From assembly GCA_027604005.1 (NCBI GenBank), contig JADGJT010000248.1:2034-32261 (forward strand): 30,228 nt of DNA, read 5' to 3'. The stretch comes from Dinochytrium kinnereticum (Eukaryota; Chytridiomycota; Chytridiomycetes; Chytridiales; Chytridiaceae). How positions within the stretch are numbered: the first letter of the stretch is position 1; the number at the start of each line of letters is the position of its first letter. The notes under the pieces were generated by a model. The model was not told the DNA's origin, did no database searches, and saw only the letters and a program-made list of their open reading frames with translations. Positions 21,987 to 30,228 of the stretch are shown here, piece after piece. Position numbers and translations under genes: made by a program.

Positions 21987-23574
21987 ATGTCCAGATTACA
22001 GGGAAAGACGGTTGTTGTCACTGGCGCCAGTAGTGGGATTGGTGAGTGGTTCTTCTTCTTTCATCTCTGGACTCGGTGGATAATCTTTTCATGAAGAAGA
22101 ACGTTGGAGGGCCCTATACTCTGAGTTTATTTACCTGGTGTTCTCATTGATGAATTGGTGTGTTTGATATTTGTTTGGTTAGGTCAAGCTTGTGCATTTG
22201 AGTTTGCCAAGGCTGGGAGCAACCTGGTGTTGACGGCGAGGAGGCACGATCGATTGGTGGAGATTAAGAAAGAGATTGAGGAGAAGTATCCTGGCGTTAA
22301 GGTATGTTCATGTTATAGTTTTTTTTGTTCCGTCTTTCGTGGTATGATCCCCATTCACTGTTTAAATGATTGTACATTTTATTTTCTGTTTCTCCAACAG
22401 GTTCACCCCCTTGAACTAGATGTACAGGACCGTGCCAAGGTAATGTATCATATCTGAATTTTGATTGCTTTATTGGAAAAAGGTTTATTTACCTTTTTTT
22501 GGGGGGCGAATTCCTTTACGAAAACCAAATGTCAGGTTTTTTCATCCTTCACTTCTCTCCCCGTGGAATTCGCCGACGTTCACGTTCTTGTAAACAATGC
22601 CGGGCTCGTAAAAGGAGTCGACACGGTTGAGAATGTGACCGAGGAGGCTATTGACATAATGTTTGGGACGAATGTCAAGGGTCTTTTGAACGTGACTCAG
22701 GCTCTCCTCCCTGGATTTAAGAAGAGAGATGCTGGGTTTATTATCAATATCAGTTCTATATCGGGAACTCAAGTTTGTGGGTCTTTTACTTTTCCGCTTT
22801 TTGTTTCACCCACTTCTTCAATATTTTCTTTGTTTCGTTCATTCTGCCGTTATCGTTTATGCTGTCTGTGTATCGTTTCTTACCAATTTCTCGGTCTTTT
22901 TTGTTTTACTTCTCTCTTTTTTTCTTCTTTTATTAGATCCCGGAGGGGGTGTTTACTGCGCAACCAAGCATGCTGTTGACGCTCTGACCAGGTGAGATTT
23001 TACCTTCATAATTTACTTTTCGCTCGATGTTTATTTCGTCATTATAAGTTTTGTCGTATTTTTTGATTTTTGGTGACTATTTTTTAAAATATATCTTTGC
23101 TTTCAGGACCCTCCGCCTGGAGCTCGTGTCTACTGGAATCAACGTCTCCAGCATCGATCCAGGTGCGGATCTTTCTGACATGCAATTTACTTTCGGCATA
23201 TTTACTTTTTTTTTCTCCTTTTCGCTTTCGTTTTGTATTTTTCCAAAAAAAAAACAACAACAAACAGGCATGGTTGAGACTGAGTTTTCCGTCGTTCGTT
23301 TTTACGGGGACAAGGATAAGGCTGACAAAGGTACATTTTTGTAATTTTTAATTGCGTACGTTGTTTTCCTTCACTTAACACATTCTCTATCATCAAAAAT
23401 GAATATCTAGTCTATGAGGGCCTTGACCCGTTGACTGGCCAAGATGTCGCCGAGACTGTCGTGTTTGTGGCCTCAAGACCGCCTCATGTCAATGTCGCCA
23501 ACATGCTGCTCTTGCCTACTAATCAGGCTGCGGTGCACATGGTTCATAGAAAGACTTCTGCTGAGAGCAAGTAG
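21987..23574 (+). CDS. Short-chain dehydrogenase/reductase, NADP-dependent 3-hydroxy acid (serine) dehydrogenase type
   Basis: Exons: 21987-22041, 22183-22301, 22401-22439, 22536-22776, 22937-22991, 23107-23162, 23268-23330, 23411-23574, giving 263 aa, normal for the classical SDR family. The cofactor motif TGASSGIG is at residues 12-19 with a following ARR (NADP preference), NNAG at 91-94, catalytic Ser145 in ISSISG, and YCATK with Tyr158 and Lys162. The layout and the segments around the active site and C-terminus resemble yeast YMR226C and bacterial YdfG, which oxidise serine, L-allo-threonine and other 3-hydroxy acids, so the same type of reaction is likely in the cytosol. The donor of exon 4 is the GTGGGT at 22777; a GT four bases earlier would break the frame. 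Introns are 80-160 nt and T-rich. No residue is missing. Confidence 0.93.
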
Positions 23575-25405
23575 GATTGAAGAGCATTTGTGAATGCTTT
23601 GTGGTTTGGAGGTTTCTGCACTTGTTGTGGGCTGATTTTAGTCCCAGACGAGAAACGTTGTTCATGCTTATGAACGGTTTTTATGATTTAAAATGACAGT
23701 ATAACTTGGCTTGTTGTGTTCATGGAAATGTATGGGTTAGGAGGAAAAGATAGAACCGAAGAGCCCAATCATCAGTAAATGAACTGAGAATGATGTTAGA
23801 TATTTCCTCATGATGGCATAGGTATTCCCATGAGTTTTTTTTATCGATTTGGTCACCGATAACAACAGGTTTGTAAGGAATCTCATCTTGCAAGACCGAT
23901 TAAAAAAAAAAAAAAAATCACCAACAAAGCAAATCAATCGACCCCACCCCTCCTCGTCATGGGGCCCGAGCTAACCAACCACAAGCCAGAGCCATAAACA
24001 ACAACAACAAAAAAAAGAAACATACCAGCAAGCTGCGTAAGCAACACAACCTGACGCAGCAGCGCATTGCAAGACATTAATACGAATCCTCCGCCATTGC
24101 GACTGTCTAATGCATAGAGCCACACTATTATGAGTTATGACCTTCAGGCGACAACGACGCTCCAAGGATTATAGCAGCCCTGTTGAAGCCATGAAACCTC
24201 CCTCCCTACTTTCAACCCCTGTTTGAATCCGAAAATGCCTTGGATGAGAGGGTGCTTTAAGCTGTGAGGAATGCCTTCGTTCGTTGCCAATTCATCCTAT
24301 TCAAGTTGAGCAGCGTCTCTGGCCTTGGTGGCAGCGAGAGCATGGACGGGACAGGAATGGAAAGAACCACAATATGCTTGTTGTGGAGGAGTGGCCAGAC
24401 CGCTGGTAGCTCTCTTTCTTCCATCCCCAAAGCGGCGCTGTCTTAGTTGGAATATAAGTAATTCCAATCGGTCATGGTGCGGCATACCCTGCTGTGCAGG
24501 CCACACTCGTTGACTCAGGCTGCCCTTCCTTCCTTGTTGGGATGTTGTGACCAGCAGTTTGTCTCAGTGTCCAACCAAGCCTTGTGAGATCTGAAACCGA
24601 TTGATGGAGATCCACCATATGTGAATGATTACGGACCGGTAAACGATCCATTCGTCCATTCCTCGTCTCTCCAGAAAGTAATAGCGTCAAGACAAAACAA
24701 AGTCACTGACTCTGCCTATCCCGGCTGGCCTCAAGTGGATGCACCGTCTCAACCAACCTCAACATTCCTCTCCTGATGCAACACACACCTACATCCTTTA
24801 CTCAGAAAAGAAAACGATGGAGGAGAAATGGTCAAGGGAGAGAAGGGGGAAAGAAAAAAAAAGAAGAATGAAGGGTTCAGGTAGCCTGTTATTAACACAC
24901 CCCTGAAAAAAGAACAGAAAATGGCAAGGTGCTGTTATCGATGAACGTTCGTTCATGGGATATTCAAGCCATGAATTCACACGGAGAGGAAACATTCAGG
25001 TAGGCAGGGGTTATTTTTAGACGTGCTATTAATAGGTGATAAATGAAACAAATCTGGGCCTCTGCGGGGATAAGAAAAGGAACAGCCGTAAAAACTGGTG
25101 GTTAAGTCCCACCGAACAACAAAGTGAACGCCACTTTTGTATCCCCAACGTGGTCGTGCCTACCTAAAACCCTGTGCATGCACCAGCGACCAACCAAAGG
25201 GAGCAACAACAAAGCGCGACCCTCTCCTTGGTCCCTTTCAGATTAAGTAATAATGTCAGGAATACCGCACGAACCCACCAGCAGGGAAAGACACACTCCC
25301 ACTGCACAGCACCTGTAGTAATCCGCTTTACAAGATAAAGAGGAGGGAGGGCATCTGAGGACGGCACAGTCTTATCCCAACATTCAATAAGAGAGAGTGA
25401 GCAAT
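23575..25405. other. 1.8-kb region with no recognisable gene
   Basis: Starts with the SDR 3' UTR. An A15 run lies near 23901-23915 and A/CAA-rich tracts near 24000. An interrupted palindrome ATGAACG-TT-CGTTCAT sits at 24941-24956. Open frames are short (60-93 codons), lie on both strands and match no family I know; I also looked for short spliced genes and for tRNA and snRNA signatures without success. The right end is presumably the promoter of the membrane protein gene. Confidence 0.5.
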
Positions 25406-26692
25406 ATGTCGACGGTTGATACAGGGTTCCGCGATGCCATTTCAATGGTGTTGGGGGCTTCGGTCCCGCTGGGTGCGCATAATCTGGCCATCTGCTTGAG
25501 ACAGGCTTGGCAGAGGCGGACTTGGATCAATTGGATGCAGTGCGTTGCTTCTATGTTGCAGGTGTTCAATCAGGTTGGTTTTGTGGTTGCTTGTGTTTGT
25601 GCTTTTACGTGAAAGAAAGAGGGGCGAAGTGGAGGGGAGAAGGTGGGGTTCCTTTCAATGGGGACAGAAAAGAAAGGAGAAGAGAGGAAGGCAACTGATT
25701 TGTCTTTCTCTGATTCGGGAGAGGCTGACGAACAGAGGGGAAGAGAGGATGCATTTGTTTATTAATGGGCCTTTATACTCTCTCCTAACTCTCTCCGAAC
25801 CGTTGTTTTCTTTCCTATCAAAAAAAAGGTCTGCTTCATCATCCAATTCACCCAACCCGCCGACTCCTTCTTCAAAAATGACTGCCGATGGTTTTCAGCA
25901 ATGGCCGATGGTTTCTTCTTTGGCTACCAGATCCTCTCTGTCACGGTCCTCATCGTCCGCACCACAGGGCTCGTGCCTCTTCGCTTCCAAACCCTTCTCC
26001 GGAGCCTCTTTGGGGCCGCCCTGGCCACAGCAGTGTCCTTCATCCTCTACTCTGTGATCGCCAAGACGACGCTGGTGATCGACAACCGCTGCGCGGCCAT
26101 CTACCACCGCCAGTCCAACGTTATTGGCAAGATCATCATCTTCTCAATCTACTCGGCATTGCTCCTGGTGTTCACCCTTCCGGCAACAAAGCACATCCGA
26201 GCAAGCCACAGGGCGGGACTGGGGACGACCAACACGACGTCGTACCTGTTGAAGATCATCATGAGCGTCTCACTTCGAATCTGCCTTGCTATCATGGGGT
26301 TCCTAATGACGGTGATCCTGTCGTTTGCCGGGGTCTGGGGAAACTATTTCTTCATCGAGTTCACTGTTCAGAATTACTTTGGGATCACGGCATCAACGTT
26401 TGACTCTTCAACTGATGGCGCGTCCTCGTCGAATGGACAGAGCTCTGCGACAACGCTGCCTGCCGTCTCTTCAGTGTTTTCTATGGATGGAATAGGGAAG
26501 GGAAGGGACGGTGTGGAGAGGCGGACGAATACAAACCTGGCGATCTGGGATCACCCGACCTCGACCGGCGGTGGTGGAGGAGGGAGCAGTGGGACGTCCA
26601 AGACTAAGAGAGGGGGTCGGGAAGGGCCATGGGGCGGAGAGGATGATGTGTCGCTGGAGGAGCTGGGGGGAATTCGCGAGAACAGGCGGTAG
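25406..26692 (+). CDS. Multi-pass membrane protein of unknown function
   Basis: Exons 25406-25573 and 25829-26692 give 343 aa; the 255-nt intron is phase 0. A second possible donor at 25562 would remove four residues. I do not recognise the family. Hydrophobic segments are visible at about residues 11-32, 41-62, 82-105, 115-134, 154-175 and 203-230, so six and perhaps seven membrane passes. After about residue 240 the protein becomes Ser/Thr-rich, then Gly-rich and charged (a GGGGGGSSG run), ending with an acidic and a basic patch, as in a flexible cytoplasmic tail. The size and layout would allow a receptor-like or transporter-like protein, but no diagnostic motif is visible. AATAAA at 26868-26873 lies 176 bp after the stop. 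Confidence 0.75.
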
Positions 26693-27593
26693 GCGAATGC
26701 TTGCATTCGTTGGATGCAGTGGATACTCTGCAGGTTGGTTGGACGGTGATAAATTGTTTGAATGTTTGTACGTAGTGTCGTGTGTTGTGTTGAAACATAA
26801 AGTTCAAGATGTCCTGTCTCTCTGTTCAATGATTTCAAAAGCAGTAAAAGTTCCTTGAGTTAATGAAAATAAAGGCCTCTAATTCAATGAATGGTTGAAG
26901 AGATGACGGTTAGATAATATTCAAGGAATAAGTCAACTGGCTGGATTCCTCCCCAGATACATCTTCTTACTTCTTCTCCCTCAACACCACACACGTCCTC
27001 AACGCACTCCTCCACTCCATTCGCTCATCTAGAACCAACAACCTACACTCCGACACAGATTCATAAAGCGTTCCTTGAACCTCTTGACTGGTGACCCTTA
27101 CCGACCCCAATCGTCCCTCAAGACTGTTGAACAGTATAGCGAATAGAAAGATTGCGGGAATGTGGGTTGAATGAAAAAAGGAAATAAAGAAATGTATATG
27201 TAATAGTAATATGTACCTACATTTATACAAACTTAAAACATGGCTATCCTACAACCACACCGTCGCCTAGATCAACAACAGCGTCTTCCCAATGCAAAAG
27301 AGAGAAAAGAAAGAAGAAAGGAAAATCTATCTCGGACTGAACTTTCTTTCTATTTCTTCATGGGAACGCTCATATAAGAAAATCAAGGCTCGGTTCTGTC
27401 TGAATGTACCCTGCCTTTATCCTTTTTATGAATTTCGGTCATGATGGTGATAGGAAAGGGAGAAATATTGCATTTAAAGTATATTTCTTCATTACGAGTC
27501 TTTTATAGTATTTTTAGAGAATGGAACAACTGACAAATTTCGATTGGCAATAAGTTAAAGGAATTAAAAAAAAAAGGGGGAACTGATTCTTTT
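26693..27593. other. Intergenic region between convergent genes
   Basis: Contains the 3' UTR of the membrane protein gene with AATAAA at 26868-26873 and the 3' flank of the minus-strand mucin-like gene. The 87-codon minus frame near 26967-27230 has no recognisable content. Nothing else seen. Confidence 0.5.
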
Positions 27594-30193
27594 CTAGCAG
27601 TCAGTCGTGTCGGTGCAGCTCTTTAAGGACGAGCAGCAGATATGGTTGGGGGAGTTGCAGTAAACTGCCGTCTCGAGATTCGCGTCTGATTCGATATGAA
27701 GAAATATTTTATGTCAAAGAGGATTGTAGACGATCGAAGCTACTGAAAAGCAAAACGGATAAAGAAGCTGTCATAAACCACGTACCGACTACGCCATCTA
27801 TGCACTGTTGCAAAACCCGCTTACTGCTGCACACATATTCGCCGTCTTGCTTTGCTTCACAGGGATTGTTGCATGGCACGTTTTGACGAGGACATCTTCC
27901 AGTCGATTGACAGCAAGATCCATGCTGGCAAGTGGTAGATGAGAGAAGAGCTTAAAAAAATCGGTGGTCAGTATGAAGGCGGGTATTCCAACGACAAACT
28001 ACTACTCACAATTATTTCCGTCACAAACAATAGAGGAGCTACCGTCCACCGAGCATGTCTGCCAGCCAGCAATCAGCCCATGGCACTCGCTTTTGACCGT
28101 CAAGACTTCGTCGGGAATCTTCGTTGGAGGGTATCCCGGACAATCATACGAGTGAATGCAAGAGCTGGTATCGAGACAGCAAACCAGTCCCGGCTCACAA
28201 TCCACCTGAGACGCGATGACTGAGTTTATACACGTAAAAAAGGGTTCATCAGAAGTCTTAAACAATTTGATTTCGGGTTATCCAACTCACCGTTATTGGA
28301 GCATGCCGCAAGAGCTAATGTTGAGATGCAAAACTTGAACCCATTTGGCTTGCCTTCACACTCGGCGTCTACTTTAGGTGGGAAAACGATAGTTGGAGTA
28401 GGACTCGGGGCTCCTGATGTAGCCGTAACGAAATCGTTGGGGTTGCAATTGTCCGCAATGTTGCACGTTCCGCTGCTCTCGCAACATACGGCAAACGGAG
28501 CGCACACTTTCCTTGAGCCCTCGACGGTGGCTGGTAATTATAAAGCTATTAGTCTCCCAATAATGACAATCGGGAGTTTCAACATCATGTGGCAGACCAC
28601 AGGGTAACTAACCATTTCCGACACACGTCACATGTGCTCTTCCGCTTACGCAGACGGTTGAAAAATCTGGCTTCCCAAGGCACGGGTCAAAAGTCGGCGA
28701 CGGGCTAGTTGTGCTTTGACTAGTAGTAGTCGGGGTACCTAGTTTCGGAAGGGTAAACTAAAGGACCGAGGCAAATGACATCAAAATTACCAGTTGTTGG
28801 AACAAACACTGTCGAAGAAAGAACTGTAGTAGCCACCACACTGGTTATGGGTAGCTCGATCGTTGTAGTTTCTAGTGCAATAGTGGTGGTGAATGGGAGA
28901 GTCGTAGTAATGATGGGAACGATAGTCTCCCTGACTGCCGTAGTCGTAATCTCGACTATTGGTTGGGTAGTGGTTGGCTCTGGAGGAACAATTGTAGTAG
29001 TTTGTTGGGTGGTGGTTGCCTCCGGAGGAACAACTGTAGTAATTTGTTGGGTGGTGGTTGTCTCCGGAGGAGCAACTGTAGGTGTTGGTTGGGTAGTAGT
29101 TGTATCTGAAGGAATGATTGTAGTTGTTGTGGTCGCCTCCGGGGGAAGAACTGAAGTTGTGAAAAGGGGTTGAGTCGAAGTGGGCTGATTTACAGTCGTC
29201 ACAGAAGTGGGTGTGATGATCAAGGTGGTTGCGGGCGCAGTGGTCGTAGTAGTGGTTTCGGTGGGTAGAGGTATGGTGGTTGTAACGATCTCCAGAGATT
29301 TCGTTGTAGAAGTTAACACAGTAATGGGAGTCGTCGCTGTGATTAGACTGGTGGTAGTAGTAAATGGGTCAGATGATAAAGTCGTGGTAGAGGTTATTGT
29401 GCTTAAAAGGGCAGAAGACGAGCCCATAGTAGGCGCAGTTATAGTTGAGAGGGTTAACGTAAGGCTGATAGCTGACGAAGACGACGATGTGGTGGTCTCA
29501 GCACCGCTTGCAATTATGTTAGATAACGCTATAGTTTCTTGAGTAGCCGAATCCGAGGTCGTAGACGACGTCCCCGAGGTGGCCGATGCAATAGCCATTG
29601 AAAGCAAATAACCCGTCGTTACGGATTCGTTAGAGGACATTACTTCAGATGCGGTGGTCGAGTGAACATGCTTATACATCTATTAGAAATAGCGACTCTT
29701 AACCTAAAGACGTCATACCCCAGTAAAGCCGGTAATAGAAGTTGTTGAGGATTTTGAGGCTATCGACAGGGTTTCAGTTGCCGCCTGTTGATTTCAAGTA
29801 ATGAAATATTAAAAAAACAGAAGAAAAGTCCGTCTATCAGATGACATACTGCTGCAGATAGTGTCGTGCTTGTTTGGTCAATAGATGCTGTCTTTTAATA
29901 TGGAGATAGAAAGAAGTAAAGATCAGGAAGGGAACTAAAGACATTCGACAGATATTCCAAGAATGAAAAACACAAACTCCATGGCAATAGAACGCACCGC
30001 AACAGAGCTACTAGAGCTAGAGGCCGAAGTCGACGCTGTCTCACTCTGGGTACTTGACTTTTGTGTTCATTGCATAAAGGTCGGCATAGAAAGAAATAAG
30101 TCAAAGAAAGAAACTCATCAGGATGAGGTTTACCGTTATAGAGCTACTAGAAGTAGATGCTAAGGTCGACGCGGTCTGGCTCTCAGTACTAGA
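27594..30193 (-). CDS. Mucin-like protein with four tandem eight-cysteine modules, partial (5' end outside the window)
   Basis: Minus-strand exons in order of translation: 30134-30193, 29998-30045, 29850-29891, 29719-29784, 28791-29679, 28613-28738, 28291-28530, 28010-28219, 27786-27950, 27594-27685; 645 codons plus stop are visible. The first part is a Ser/Thr-rich stalk, from four small phase-0 exons and one long exon with a 14-residue Pro/Thr repeat, likely heavily O-glycosylated. Then come four modules of the form C-x9-C-x8/9-C-x10/14-C-x4/6-CC-x5-C-x5/6-C, each cut by a phase-1 intron a few residues after its third Cys. The second half of module 3 has hevein/CBM18-like spacing (C-x4-CC-x5-C-x6-C), so carbohydrate or chitin binding at the cell wall is possible. 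The aromatic residues of hevein are absent, so this is only a suggestion. The N-terminus and any signal peptide lie beyond the right edge. All visible phases close at a single stop. Confidence 0.85.
28963..29130 (-). repeat. Four 42-bp tandem repeats in the mucin stalk
   Basis: Units start at 28963, 29005, 29047 and 29089 and are 42 bp each, encoding a 14-residue Pro-Pro-Glu/Thr-rich repeat on the minus strand (for example VVPPEATTTQQT). A degenerate fifth unit continues to about 29150. Units two and three are the most alike. Confidence 0.85.
29998..30193 (-). repeat. Tandemly duplicated exon-intron unit, about 136-bp period
   Basis: The exons at 29998-30045 and 30134-30193 both encode a short Ser/Thr/Ala-rich peptide (ETASTSASSSSSS versus QTASTLASTSSSS), end in phase 0 and are offset by 136 bp at their donors. 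Sequence likeness continues into the following introns. More copies may lie beyond the right edge. Confidence 0.65.
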
Positions 30194-30228
30194 CTATTTT
30201 GTTTTTAGAGAACGTCAAGAGTGATATA

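Noticed and set aside
24180..24260. Possible tRNA B-box near the TTTGAATCC at about 24220
   Set aside because: There is no matching A-box, acceptor stem or cloverleaf around it on either strand.
28775..29542. Plus-strand frames rich in Val/Gly opposite the mucin exon
   Set aside because: They are mirror translations of the Thr-rich minus-strand repeat. The minus strand joins cleanly to Cys-rich exons with consistent phases.

Overview
The window reads as nuclear DNA of a fungus, most likely an early-diverging, intron-rich lineage such as a chytrid. The lineage is an inference. It rests on spliced genes with GT-AG introns and CTAAY-type branch sites, a fungal-type short-chain dehydrogenase resembling yeast YMR226C, a dihydrosphingosine-phosphate lyase, and a BEACH protein with a C-terminal FYVE finger, a layout of WDFY3/ALFY proteins that the yeast BEACH protein Bph1 lacks. 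There is no bacterial operon structure, rRNA, tRNA, CRISPR array or recognisable transposon.

Layout from left to right. 1-1832 is a pyrimidine-rich and then G-rich non-coding stretch leading into a sphingosine-1-phosphate lyase (1833-4201, +, 6 exons, 554 aa). Next is a 2-oxoglutarate/Fe(II) dioxygenase of the prolyl-4-hydroxylase type with acidic insertions (4546-6758, +, 3 exons). On the minus strand a small spliced gene at 7380-8035 encodes a twin CX9C protein of the CMC1 family (90 aa, 3 exons); no single open frame shows it. It shares a 573-bp divergent upstream region with the largest gene of the window, an ALFY/WDFY3-type PH-BEACH-WD40-FYVE scaffold (8609-21284, +). I reconstruct that gene as 35 exons and 3533 aa, and every exon phase closes.

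After it come an SDR oxidoreductase (21987-23574, +, 8 exons, 263 aa), a 1.8-kb stretch with no recognisable gene, a multi-pass membrane protein of unknown function (25406-26692, +, 2 exons, 343 aa), and at the right edge the 3' part of a minus-strand gene (27594 to beyond 30193). That last gene encodes a Ser/Thr-rich mucin-like stalk followed by four tandem eight-cysteine modules, each split by a phase-1 intron at the same place. It is probably a secreted or wall-associated protein and is the best candidate here for an undescribed domain.

The genes do not form one pathway. Links are loose: sphingolipid breakdown, mitochondrial copper/COX assembly, selective autophagy scaffolding, hydroxy-acid oxidation and cell-surface biology. 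The large BEACH gene has mostly 40-57 nt introns, while its neighbours mostly carry longer, T-rich ones.
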